Shown one piece after another: positions 33,806-41,073 of a stretch of 64,000 nt of DNA (positions are counted from its first letter, which is position 1; each line of letters begins with the position of its first letter). Under the pieces are notes generated by a model that worked only from the letters and a program-made list of their open reading frames with translations, was not told the DNA's origin and did not search any database. The DNA lies in NCBI GenBank assembly GCA_003611955.1, contig RAZE01000002.1:216547-280546 (forward strand). The letters run 5' to 3'. The DNA comes from a bacterium 1XD8-76. Lineage in GTDB: Bacteria; Bacillota; Clostridia; Lachnospirales; Lachnospiraceae. Position numbers and translations under genes: made by a program.

Positions 33806-34132
33806 ATGAATATGGAACTTATGATGCAGTATATTACTTACGCGCTCATGGCAGTGGGTGTGTTGGCTTTTGTTGTTGCGGTGATCGTTCAGGTCATCAA
33901 AGAGCTGCCGGGATTACAGAAAATCCCGACTAGTATAGTGGCGCTGACGGTGTCAATGGTCCTGTGCCCGTTGGCAATGGTGGTAGCCTGCCAATATTTT
34001 AAGATCGTGATCGTCTGGTATTATGTCTTCGCATCGTTTATTGCAGCTTTTATTGTTTATCTGGTAGCAACCGGCGGATGGGAACGTGTGGCGGAGATCT
34101 GGCAGCGGACGAAATATAAAAACAATAAATGA
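33806..34132 (+). CDS. Holin
   Basis: A 108-residue protein with three hydrophobic segments (ALMAVGVLAFVVAVIVQVI, SIVALTVSMVLCPLAMVVA, YYVFASFIAAFIVYLVA) and a basic C-terminus. It sits immediately before the endolysin, so it is the likely membrane-hole-forming holin. Confidence 0.78.
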   Translation: MNMELMMQYITYALMAVGVLAFVVAVIVQVIKELPGLQKIPTSIVALTVSMVLCPLAMVVACQYFKIVIVWYYVFASFIAAFIVYLVATGGWERVAEIWQRTKYKNNK

Positions 34133-34187
34133 TCGATGGGGAGCTTTGGCTTCCTGTTTTATTGCCAATAGGCGGAAAGGAATCTAT

Positions 34188-35099
34188 ATGAGAAAAATAA
34201 TTGATGTATCAAGTTATCAGGGGATTATTAATTGGAAACAGGTGAAAACATCTGGAATCGAAGGAGCGATTCTCAAGGTAATCCGGAAGGATCTGGAACC
34301 GGATAAACAGTTTGAGGATAACTGGAAAGGATGCATGGAGGCGGGGCTGCCTGTTACGGGGGTATACAATTACTCCTATGCGACCACAGAGGCAAAAGCA
34401 ATAGCCGATGCACAGAAAGTTGTCCAGATCTTGAATGGTCGCAAAACGAAGGTATGGCTTGATGTAGAGGATTCCTGCCAGAAGAAACTTGGAATGAAGC
34501 TGATCAGCATCATCAAGGCATACCAGAAAATAATAGCGGGCGCCGGTCTGGAATTTGGCGTATATACAGGGCTTTCGTTTTACAACAGCTACATTAAGCC
34601 GTATCAGACATTGCTGGACTGCAATTTCTGGATTGCCCGTTATCCCTCCAGTGCAAAATTGTCTGCAGTTTCAATGCCAGCAGACAAATATAAACCGGCA
34701 ATTGTACACATCTTAGAAGGATGGCAGTTCGGTAGTTCGGCAAGGATACCGGGTATCAACGGGAATGTAGATATCAACCTTTGGTACGAAGAGAAATATT
34801 TTTTGAAAACGGTATCCACAGTATATGGAGGTCTGGATTGTGCACCGGTATTTGATGCTGGATATTATGCAGAAAGGTATAAGGATCTGAAAGCTGCATA
34901 TGGGAATGACGCCGCAGCGTTGTTTTATCATTTTATAGCGCACGGGATGAGCGAAGGCAGACAGGCCATTGATACATTCAATGTACAGGCCTATAAATCA
35001 CGATATCAGGATCTGCAGAAAGCTTTTGGAGAGAACCTTCCGCTTTACTATCAGCACTATATCCGGTTTGGCGCGGCAGAGGGAAGAAAGGCATTTTAA
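34188..35099 (+). CDS. GH25 endolysin (lysozyme)
   Basis: A 303-residue muramidase. The GH25 domain (residues 1-200) shows IDVSSYQGIINWKQVK, VWLDVEDS, FWIARYPS and GNVDINLWYE, including the catalytic acidic residues. The C-terminus carries two repeats (FDAGYYAERYKDLKAAYG and FNVQAYKSRYQDLQKAFG) that probably bind the cell wall. ATG 34188 follows GGCGGAAAGG. It ends the lysis cassette. Confidence 0.9.
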   Translation: MRKIIDVSSYQGIINWKQVKTSGIEGAILKVIRKDLEPDKQFEDNWKGCMEAGLPVTGVYNYSYATTEAKAIADAQKVVQILNGRKTKVWLDVEDSCQKKLGMKLISIIKAYQKIIAGAGLEFGVYTGLSFYNSYIKPYQTLLDCNFWIARYPSSAKLSAVSMPADKYKPAIVHILEGWQFGSSARIPGINGNVDINLWYEEKYFLKTVSTVYGGLDCAPVFDAGYYAERYKDLKAAYGNDAAALFYHFIAHGMSEGRQAIDTFNVQAYKSRYQDLQKAFGENLPLYYQHYIRFGAAEGRKAF

Positions 35100-35114
35100 G
35101 TAAGGGATAAAAAG

Positions 35115-35145
35115 GGCGGTAGGTGTTATCCTGCCGCCTGTTTCT
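35115..35145. terminator. Terminator shared by endolysin and convergent small gene
   Basis: GGCGGTAGG (35115-35123) pairs with CCTGCCGCC (35130-35138), followed by TGTTTCTTT. The stop codon of the convergent gene at 35126 lies inside the loop/stem. Confidence 0.7.
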
Positions 35146-35308
35146 TTACTTCTGGTATTTCAGTTACACTTAAAATTTTATAATTTCCATGTCTGTAGCA
35201 GTCAAAAAAATCTCTCCTTACCATTCCCTCAGAACCATCTGAAAATATGTCCATGCCAACTTTCCCACTTATTTGATTTTGGAATACTACTGTATATTTT
35301 TTTATCAT
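35126..35308 (-). CDS. Small phage protein, unknown
   Basis: A 60-residue protein (MIKKYTVVFQNQISGKVGMD ... ILSVTEIPEV), apparently one small alpha/beta domain. ATG at 35308 follows GGGAGAAAG on the minus strand. It is the last of three leftward small genes transcribed from the operator-controlled promoter at 35766-35794. Confidence 0.6.
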   Translation of the reverse strand: MIKKYTVVFQNQISGKVGMDIFSDGSEGMVRRDFFDCYRHGNYKILSVTEIPEVKKQAAG

Positions 35309-35348
35309 ATCTTTCTCCCTGCATTACCCGGAGGGGACGGGAAGTTTC

Positions 35349-35483
35349 TTATGACTCTTCGATTTCGGCGATCTGCATTCTTATCTCGCGAATCTCTCTT
35401 GCATATACGTGATTGTCCTCACATCCCTCTAAGTTATCAAGTCTCTTATAAAGTGCTTCGATTTTTTCATATTTGTTATCCAT
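35349..35483 (-). CDS. Very small helical phage protein
   Basis: A 44-residue protein, MDNKYEKIEALYKRLDNLEG followed by a second helix (REIRMQIAEIEES). AAGGAAAA precedes the start at 35483. It is too short to classify. Confidence 0.5.
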   Translation of the reverse strand: MDNKYEKIEALYKRLDNLEGCEDNHVYAREIREIRMQIAEIEES

Positions 35484-35525
35484 TTTTCCTTCTTTCTCCC
35501 GACGCAACCCCGCCGGGTGGGTGTT

Positions 35526-35735
35526 TTATGCTATTTCAAGTTCTTCAATATCCTTCCAGCTCATACCGAATCTGTCGTGAAGGACAACTGCCCTTTCTGA
35601 CATTATAGAACTGATTTCCATTGTTGGGGTTTTGCCGAACATTTTGGCGAGTTTTCTGTACTCTTTGATGTGACCATCTTTATTCCAGTTTGTAAGTTCT
35701 TCATAGCATTTAAACTCTCTTCCTAAATATGTCAT
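35526..35735 (-). CDS. Small phage protein, unknown
   Basis: A 69-residue protein (MTYLGREFKCYEELTNWNKD ... FGMSWKDIEELEIA). It is the first of three leftward genes, about 30 bases from a promoter whose spacer is an operator repeat (35776-35789). Possible accessory or regulatory product; no family recognised. Confidence 0.6.
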   Translation of the reverse strand: MTYLGREFKCYEELTNWNKDGHIKEYRKLAKMFGKTPTMEISSIMSERAVVLHDRFGMSWKDIEELEIA

Positions 35736-35765
35736 TTTTATATCCTCCGTTCCTTTGATAAGTCC

Positions 35766-35852
35766 ATATTAGCATAGTTTAAATATGCTGTCAATACATA
35801 TTTATAAAAAAGTTTAAAAATGCTTGAAAAATTTGAGAGTAAATGATAATAT
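35766..35852. promoter_or_regulatory. Divergent promoters with two operator copies
   Basis: Leftward promoter: TTGACA (complement of 35789-35794), 17 bases, TAATAT (complement of 35766-35771). Operator AGTTTAAATATGCT (35776-35789) fills its spacer. Rightward promoter: TTGAAA (35824-35829), 17 bases, TAATAT (35847-35852). Operator AGTTTAAAAATGCT (35811-35824) abuts its -35 box. A protein bound to these sites would block both directions. Confidence 0.75.
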
Positions 35853-35875
35853 AGAACCAAACAGGGGGTGATGAG

Positions 35876-36064
35876 ATGGCATTTGCAGATAAAAAAGCGG
35901 CGTTTGCATATGTAAATGAATATCAAAAAGAAAAATATGACAGAATTACAGTAATGGCGAACAAAGGGAAAAAAGCAAAGTACCAAGCTGCAGCTAAAGA
36001 AGCTGGCATGTCCTTGTCTGCATTTATTGAAATGTGCGTGGACGAAAAAATTTCTCAAGAATAG
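35876..36064 (+). CDS. Small DNA-binding protein (ribbon-helix-helix-like), probable repressor
   Basis: A 62-residue protein with the pattern of Arc/MetJ-type ribbon-helix-helix proteins: a short strand (YDRITVMANKGKKAKYQAAA) followed by a helix pair EAGMSLSAFIEMCVDEKI. Similar peptides are found as phage or toxin-antitoxin regulators. It is flanked on both sides by the only operator repeats in the region, so it probably represses its own and the neighbouring promoters. Confidence 0.7.
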   Translation: MAFADKKAAFAYVNEYQKEKYDRITVMANKGKKAKYQAAAKEAGMSLSAFIEMCVDEKISQE

Positions 36065-36104
36065 TTTAAAAATGCTTGACGGAATAGTTTAAATATGCTA
36101 TAAT
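36063..36104 (+). promoter_or_regulatory. Promoter with two operator copies
   Basis: TTGACG (36076-36081), 17 bases, TATAAT (36099-36104). Operators AGTTTAAAAATGCT (36063-36076) and AGTTTAAATATGCT (36086-36099) overlap the -35 box and fill the spacer. It drives the 47-residue gene that follows. Confidence 0.75.
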
Positions 36105-36155
36105 ACTATTATCAGATGAGGCAAGTAAATCTGGTAAAAGAATGGAGGAAAGGAT

Positions 36156-36299
36156 ATGGCAGAGGTTATGACAGATAAACAATTTGACAAAATCATTAAA
36201 ATGATATCAATGATCCTTGATGGTTGTAAGGATCTGGATGAAGCAAAGAAAAAAGTGAACGAACTATCGGATACTCCCAGGAAAGAAAAAGAAGCATAA
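36156..36299 (+). CDS. Small phage protein (47 residues)
   Basis: MAEVMTDKQFDKIIKMISMI with a following helix (GCKDLDEAKKKVNEL) is a small helical family common at prophage ends, often beside MobC-like or RHH proteins. AATGGAGGAAAGG precedes ATG 36156. Regulated by the operator-bearing promoter just upstream. Function unknown. Confidence 0.6.
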   Translation: MAEVMTDKQFDKIIKMISMILDGCKDLDEAKKKVNELSDTPRKEKEA

Positions 36300-36301
36300 A
36301 T

Positions 36302-36332
36302 AAAAAGAGCGGAACTTGCCACCGCTCTTTTT
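36302..36332. terminator. Strong bidirectional terminator near prophage end
   Basis: AAAAAGAGCGG pairs perfectly with CCGCTCTTTTT. Confidence 0.8.
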
Positions 36333-36359
36333 ATCTGGTGTAAACTATTATTTATTAGG

Positions 36360-36400
36360 AAAGAAGACTGAAAGTTATCAGTTTTCTTTCTTTTTTTTAT
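36360..36400. other. Right end of prophage (attachment region, approximate)
   Basis: Phage-like AT-rich sequence with a hairpin (AAAGAAGACTGA pairing with TCAGTTTTCTTT) gives way near 36396-36402 to GC-rich sequence that reads as CpaF. The crossover must lie close to here. The matching left junction is outside the window, so the core cannot be defined. Confidence 0.6.
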
Positions 36401-36815
36401 TCTGAGACTGGACCGGATCATCGTGGGAGAAGTCCGGGGAGCGGAGGCGGTGGATCTGCTGCAGGCGATGAACACCGGTCATGACGGTTCTCTTTCCACC
36501 GGACATTCCAACAGCGCGGCGGATCTGCTCAGCAGGTTGGAGACGATGGTGCTTATGGGGATGGATCTGCCGGTGGCAGCGATCAGACAGCAGATCGCCT
36601 CGGCGGTGGACCTGATCATACATTTGGGGAGACTGCGGGATAAGAGCAGAAAGGTGCTGGAGATCACGGAAGTCTGCGGATACGAAGAGCCGCGGGTCAG
36701 GCTGAAACCGCTTTTTGTATACCATTACGAGAGTGAAAAACTGGAGAAAGAAGGAGAACTGGAAAATGTCGCAAAACTGCAGGCGGCGGGACTTGATCCA
36801 TATGCGGAGAGTTAG
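36399..36815 (+). pseudogene. cpaF: CpaF/TadA pilus ATPase, 3' fragment cut by the prophage
   Basis: The frame reads ILRLDRIIVGEVRGAEAVDL and then LSTGHSNSAADLLSRLETMV and AAIRQQIASAVDLIIHLGRL, the C-terminal third of the Tad/Flp pilus assembly ATPase, with the Walker B region and His box. The first ~270 residues are missing because prophage DNA begins just upstream. The natural start is absent, so no functional ATPase can be made unless the prophage excises. Confidence 0.88.
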
Positions 36816-37143
36816 GAGATGGTACAGACAGATCTATGGGGCGGAGAGCGGCTTCACGCGGAGGCAGAAGACAGGCGGGACAATGCAGGCCGCAGGAGTG
36901 ACCCTGTTTCTGGCAATGTTCTTTTACAGATCATTTCTGGCCGTTCCCCTTATGATTCCCATGGGGATGATCTATCTCACATTGCTGGAAAAAAAGAAGA
37001 GGACAAAGGGGCGGGAGAGGCTGCGGAGCGAGTTTAAGGACGCGATCCTGTCTGTCGCGGCGAATCTTCGGGCGGATTACGCGGTGGAAAACGCTTTTCT
37101 TTGTTTTAAGTTAAATAACTTTACAAGAATATATACTGGTTAG
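36802..37143 (+). pseudogene. tadB: TadB pilus inner-membrane protein, 5' fragment
   Basis: ATG 36802 overlaps the cpaF stop, as in tad operons. Residues include AAGVTLFLAMFFYRSFLAVP (membrane helix) and LRSEFKDAILSVAANLRADY, the start of a type II secretion F domain. After YAVENAF (about 37098) the frame reads unrelated AT-rich sequence and stops. The remaining ~200 residues, and tadC and later pilus genes, are absent. The gene was interrupted by a second event independent of the prophage. Confidence 0.8.
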
Positions 37144-37159
37144 CGACACGTTAGCGACA
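37139..37159 (+). repeat. Tandem GTTAGCGACA at the tadB break
   Basis: Two copies of GTTAGCGACA (37139-37148 and 37150-37159) lie just after the point where tadB homology ends. The sequence on to about 37200 is AT-rich and unlike its GC-rich surroundings. It looks like the scar or end of a departed mobile element. Confidence 0.5.
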
Positions 37160-37206
37160 AATGGTTTATAAAATGCCCTATTTTCAGGGTTTGTAATCAT
37201 CAAATT

Positions 37207-37222
37207 TTAAGGAAATCTTAAG
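37207..37222 (+). promoter_or_regulatory. Probable VanR binding site upstream of vanR
   Basis: Direct repeat TTAAG-n6-TTAAG with 11-bp period, the usual format for OmpR/PhoB-family regulators. It lies about 90 bases before the vanR start, upstream of a possible -10 (TATCAT 37266-37271) with no good -35, fitting activation by VanR itself. Inferred. Confidence 0.5.
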
Positions 37223-37312
37223 CTTTCCGCTATGGAAAATTAGGAAAAGAAAAACCAGATTCTGCTATCATGGATACACAGGCATTGCAGCGGCGGGATG
37301 GAGGAGAGAATC

Positions 37313-38017
37313 ATGTCTGACAAGATACTTGTGGTGGATGACGAGAAAGAGATCGCGGATCTGATAGAGGTTTACCTGCGGAATGAGAACTATGAAGTAT
37401 GTAAGTTTTATACGGGGAGGGAGGCGCTCGCGTGTACGGAGGAGGAAGAGATGGACCTTGCCCTTCTGGATATCATGCTGCCGGACATAAACGGGTTTGC
37501 GGTCTGTCAGAAGATCCGGGAGAAATACACTTATCCGATCATCATGCTGACGGCAAAGGATGAGGAGATCGACAAGATCACCGGGCTCTCTCTGGGGGCG
37601 GATGATTACATAACCAAACCGTTCCGGCCGCTGGAGATGGTGGCGAGGGTAAAGGCGCAGCTTCGGCGGTATAAAAGGTACAATCAGAATTCTCTGCAGA
37701 GAGAGGAAGAGGCGGAGATTCTCCTGCACGGCGGACTGGTAATGAACGTGAGGACCCACATCTGCTGTTTAAATGAGAGAGAACTCGTGCTGACGCCCAC
37801 GGAGTTTGAGATCCTGCGCATTCTGCTGGAGAGAAAGGGGGAGGTGGTCAGCACGGAGAGTCTGTTTCATGAGATCTGGAAGGACGAGTACTACAGCAAG
37901 GCGGGCAACAGCATCACCGTACACATACGGCATTTGAGGGAGAAGATGAATGATACGGCAGAAGATCCGAAATATATCCGAACGGTCTGGGGTGTGGGCT
38001 ACAGGATGGAGCGATAG
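37313..38017 (+). CDS. vanR: VanR-type response regulator
   Basis: A 234-residue OmpR-family regulator. The receiver domain has phospho-acceptor D53 (LALLDIMLPD) and the switch Lys (DDYITKPF). The C-terminal winged helix has LTPTEFEILRILLERKGEVV and TVHIRHLREKM ... VWGVGYRME. It is the first gene of the vanG-type operon and is 19 bases from vanS. ATG 37313 follows GGAGGAGAG. It probably activates its own and the vanG promoters. Confidence 0.85.
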   Translation: MSDKILVVDDEKEIADLIEVYLRNENYEVCKFYTGREALACTEEEEMDLALLDIMLPDINGFAVCQKIREKYTYPIIMLTAKDEEIDKITGLSLGADDYITKPFRPLEMVARVKAQLRRYKRYNQNSLQREEEAEILLHGGLVMNVRTHICCLNERELVLTPTEFEILRILLERKGEVVSTESLFHEIWKDEYYSKAGNSITVHIRHLREKMNDTAEDPKYIRTVWGVGYRMER

Positions 38018-38036
38018 GAGGAAAGAGAGGAGAGCG

Positions 38037-39152
38037 ATGCGGAGCGGATATTCGCATCTTCGCCTGAAGATACTGTGGGGTCTTGTCAGGACGGCGGCAG
38101 TGGCGATTTTGGGAATATATTATATATATGAGCTGATATGGTTCGGGAGAGGAGGGGACTGGACAGTAGCGATCCTGCAGTCCGTCTGCAAGATAGACTA
38201 TGACGCGGCCCGCTCCATCTACCAGCAGGTATTCCGCAACCATGCGACGTTGATCTGGATGGTGTCGGTCAGCATCCTGTTTTTTTGGCTGCTGCGGATC
38301 ATGCTGAACGGTTTTACAAAGTATTTTGATCAGGTAAACCGGGGAATTCATGCACTCCTTCAGGAGGATGGGGAGATCCGCCTGCCCGAGGAACTGCATG
38401 CCACGGAACAGAAGCTGAATGCCGTAAAGAGAAGTTTAAACCAGCGCACACTGGAGGCTAAACTGGCGGAACAGAGGAAGAACGAGTTGGTCATGTATCT
38501 GGCTCATGACATCCGCACGCCCCTGACCTCCGTGATAGGCTATCTGAATCTGCTGAAGGAGGCGCCGGATCTGCCGGAGCGGCAGAGGGAGAATTATGTG
38601 CACATTTCTCTGGAGAAAGCCTACCGGCTGGAGAAGATGGTCAACGAGTTTTTTGAGATCACAAGATATAACCTGCAGCAGATCACTCTGCACAGGGAGA
38701 CGATCGATCTCTACTATATGCTGGTGCAGCTGACGGATGAGATATCGCCGCTTCTGTCGAAGAGAAAAAATACGGTGGAGCTCCGGGCGGATGAGAACCT
38801 GACGGTGTTCGGAGATCCCGACAGGCTGGCGAGAGTCTTTCAGAATGTGCTGAGAAATGCCGTCTCGTACAGCTTTCCGGACACGGCGATCGTGATAACG
38901 GCGCGGGAGGACGGGGGGGCAGCAGAGATCGTCTTTGAAAATGAGGGGTATACGATCCAGAAGGAGAAGCTGCAGGATATTTTTGAGAAGTTCTACCGGC
39001 TGGATGAGGGCAGGAATTCCGGCACGGGGGGCTCCGGGCTGGGGTTAGCCGTCGCGAGAGAGATCGTCGCGATGCACGGGGGAAGTATACGGGCGGAGAG
39101 CGCGGATAACAGGATCTCGTTTGTGATACGGATCCCGGCGGAGGAGGGATAA
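38037..39152 (+). CDS. vanS: VanS-type sensor histidine kinase
   Basis: A 371-residue membrane kinase. Two membrane helices (about residues 15-35 and 78-98) flank a short outer loop. The H-box is YLAHDIRTPLTSVIGYLNLL with H157, the N-box VFQNVLRNAVSYS, and the G-boxes FEKFYRLDEGRNSGTGGSGL. It would sense glycopeptides or their effect on the wall and phosphorylate VanR. ATG 38037 follows GGAGGAAAGAGAGGAGAG. Confidence 0.85.
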   Translation: MRSGYSHLRLKILWGLVRTAAVAILGIYYIYELIWFGRGGDWTVAILQSVCKIDYDAARSIYQQVFRNHATLIWMVSVSILFFWLLRIMLNGFTKYFDQVNRGIHALLQEDGEIRLPEELHATEQKLNAVKRSLNQRTLEAKLAEQRKNELVMYLAHDIRTPLTSVIGYLNLLKEAPDLPERQRENYVHISLEKAYRLEKMVNEFFEITRYNLQQITLHRETIDLYYMLVQLTDEISPLLSKRKNTVELRADENLTVFGDPDRLARVFQNVLRNAVSYSFPDTAIVITAREDGGAAEIVFENEGYTIQKEKLQDIFEKFYRLDEGRNSGTGGSGLGLAVAREIVAMHGGSIRAESADNRISFVIRIPAEEG

Positions 39153-39210
39153 AGGATTTTTTCTTGACAGTGGCGGATTAGTAAAATATTAATATAATTT
39201 TAGCTGGGCG

Positions 39211-39237
39211 TTAACGGAATACTAAGTTCCTGTTAAA
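39211..39237 (+). promoter_or_regulatory. Three 11-bp-spaced repeats before vanG
   Basis: TTAAC (39211), CTAAG (39222) and TTAAA (39233) recur at exactly 11 bp and resemble the TTAAG pair before vanR. They end about 22 bases before a possible -10 (TAGAAT 39259-39264). This fits a VanR-activated promoter for vanG-vanXY-vanT. Confidence 0.55.
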
Positions 39238-39239
39238 GT

Positions 39240-39287
39240 ATGAAAAGCTCCTGTCTGATAGAATAATTGTCAGGCGGGAGCTTTTCA
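39240..39287 (+). terminator. Long stem-loop in vanS-vanG gap
   Basis: ATGAAAAGCTCCTGTCTGAT pairs with a run ending GGGAGCTTTTCAT (39268-39287) to give a stem of about 20 bp with a GAATAA-type loop. A-run and T-run lie in opposite arms, as in bidirectional terminators. It may end the vanRS transcript so that vanG expression depends on its own promoter, or act as an attenuator. Confidence 0.6.
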
Positions 39288-39353
39288 TGTGCAGGCGGAC
39301 GATTTTGCGCGGAGCCTGTACATAAAACAGATAAAGAAAGAGGGAATACAAAA

Positions 39354-40439
39354 ATGAGACAAGAATTTATGCGTAAAAAAATAGCGGTGCTCTTCGGAGG
39401 CTGTTCGCCGGAGTACGGGGTTTCTCTGCAGTCCGCCGCAGCGGTCATCGATCACATGGACCGGAGAAGGTATGAGCCGGTGCCAATCGGCATCACCCAC
39501 ACCGGAGACTGGTTTTACTACGCGGGGGAGACGGAAAAGATCGCCGATGACAGCTGGTGCGGATCGGAGGATTGTACTCCGGTGACGATCTCGTTGAGAT
39601 GCGGGGAGTCCAGTCTGCTTTTGCTGCGCGGGGGAAGTACAAAATATATAGAAACCGTGGAGCCTTTGGAGATCGATGCGGTGTTTCCGATTTTGCACGG
39701 CAAAAACGGGGAGGACGGAACCGTGCAGGGGATGTTTGAGCTGGCGGGGATTCCGGTGGCGGGCTGCAGCGTGCTCTCCTCAGCCCTCTGCATGGACAAG
39801 GACAGAGCACACAGGCTGGCGAAGGAGGCGGGGGTCCGCGTGCCGGTATCCTATGTACACAGGAGGGGGGAAGATGCCGCGATGGCATTCCGGGAAGCGG
39901 ATCGGATCGGTTATCCTCTGTTTGTCAAACCGGTGAAAGCCGGATCTTCCTACGGGATCACCAGGGTGTCGGAGAAGAGTGAACTGGGATTCGCGATGGA
40001 GCTTGCCTTTGCCTACGATGACAGGATCATCGTCGAGGAGTGTATCTTCGGATTCGAGGTGGGCTGCGCCGTTATGGGGACGGAGAAGCTGACGGTGGGA
40101 GAGGTGGACGAGATCGAGCTGGCGGAGGGCTTTTTTGACTTCACGGAGAAGTACACGTTGAAGACTTCGGCGATCCATGTACCGGCAAGGGTTCCCGGGG
40201 AGGTGTCCGACCGCATCCGGGAGACGGCGAAGACGATCTACAGGGCTCTGGACTGCAAAAATTTTGCCAGGGTGGATATGTTTTTGACGAAGGAACAGGA
40301 GATCGTTTTCAACGAGGTGAACACGATACCCGGATTTACGGCGCACAGCCGCTTCCCGAATATGATGCGGGCTGCGGGGATCTCCTTTGAGGAGGTTATT
40401 TCGAGGATTCTGGAGGAGGTGCTGTCAGTTGAGGGCTAA
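39354..40439 (+). CDS. vanG: D-alanine--D-serine ligase VanG
   Basis: A 361-residue ATP-grasp ligase making D-Ala-D-Ser, which lowers vancomycin affinity of the peptidoglycan precursor. Recognised features: VLFGGCSPEYGVSLQSAAAV, FPILHGKNGEDGTVQGMFEL, AGIPVAGCSVLSSALCMDKD and NEVNTIPGFT. The omega-loop motif EKYTLK (residues 265-270) is characteristic of VanG-type D-Ser ligases. It is followed by vanXY and vanT, the three enzymes of the pathway. ATG 39354 is well placed; a second Met lies 5 codons on. Confidence 0.92.
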   Translation: MRQEFMRKKIAVLFGGCSPEYGVSLQSAAAVIDHMDRRRYEPVPIGITHTGDWFYYAGETEKIADDSWCGSEDCTPVTISLRCGESSLLLLRGGSTKYIETVEPLEIDAVFPILHGKNGEDGTVQGMFELAGIPVAGCSVLSSALCMDKDRAHRLAKEAGVRVPVSYVHRRGEDAAMAFREADRIGYPLFVKPVKAGSSYGITRVSEKSELGFAMELAFAYDDRIIVEECIFGFEVGCAVMGTEKLTVGEVDEIELAEGFFDFTEKYTLKTSAIHVPARVPGEVSDRIRETAKTIYRALDCKNFARVDMFLTKEQEIVFNEVNTIPGFTAHSRFPNMMRAAGISFEEVISRILEEVLSVEG

Positions 40440-41007
40440 AAATTTATACAACAGATATCTGGTTCTGGTGAACGCTTCGCATCCTTATCTGGAGGAGAAG
40501 GTCAGGCTGCTTCCCGTCTGCCCCGGAGAACCGGACATCCTGTTGGAAGAGCAGGCGCAGAGGCAGCTGTCCCTCCTGATGGAGGAGATAGGAGGCTGGG
40601 AGGGCATCGTGCCCGTCAGCGGGTGGCGGTCACGGAAAGAACAGCAGGAGATCTTTGATACTTCCATCCGGGAGAGCGGGGAGGAGTTTACCCGGAAATT
40701 TGTGGCGCTGCCGGGATGCAGCGAACACCAGACGGGGCTGGCGATCGATCTCGCCCTGAAAAAGGCGGAGGTGGATTTCATCTGCCCGGATTTTCCCCGC
40801 TCAGGGATATGCCAGAGGTTTCGGGAGAGGGCTGCGGCCTACGGATTTATTGAGCGGTATCGGAGGGAGAAGGAGTCGGTCACGGGCATCTCGGAAGAAC
40901 CCTGGCATTTTCGGTATGTGGGCGCGCCTCATGCGGAGTTCATGGAACGGCGCGGTATTTGTCTGGAGGAGTATTGGGGAATGGGGTGTGGTGACGTACA
41001 AAAGTGA
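40429..41007 (+). CDS. vanXY: D,D-dipeptidase/carboxypeptidase VanXY
   Basis: A 192-residue zinc peptidase that hydrolyses D-Ala-D-Ala and removes terminal D-Ala from pentapeptide. Zinc and catalytic residues are visible: SEHQTGLAIDL (H100, D107) and EEPWHFRYVG (E157, H160), the SxHxxGxAxD and ExxH motifs of the M15 family. It starts at TTG 40429, overlapping vanG by 11 bases, after TGGAGGAGG. No N-terminal membrane anchor, as expected for cytoplasmic VanXY. Confidence 0.9.
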   Translation: MRAKNLYNRYLVLVNASHPYLEEKVRLLPVCPGEPDILLEEQAQRQLSLLMEEIGGWEGIVPVSGWRSRKEQQEIFDTSIRESGEEFTRKFVALPGCSEHQTGLAIDLALKKAEVDFICPDFPRSGICQRFRERAAAYGFIERYRREKESVTGISEEPWHFRYVGAPHAEFMERRGICLEEYWGMGCGDVQK

Positions 41008-41073
41008 TGAATAGAAAAGGTGGATAACGGAAATTACCATTAAGTTTCAGTTTGATACGGAGGAGTGAAAGAG

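Noticed and set aside
37298..37312. ATG 37298 as vanR start
   Set aside because: The sequence GATGGAGGAGAG serves as the ribosome site for ATG 37313, and response regulators start close to KILVVDD.
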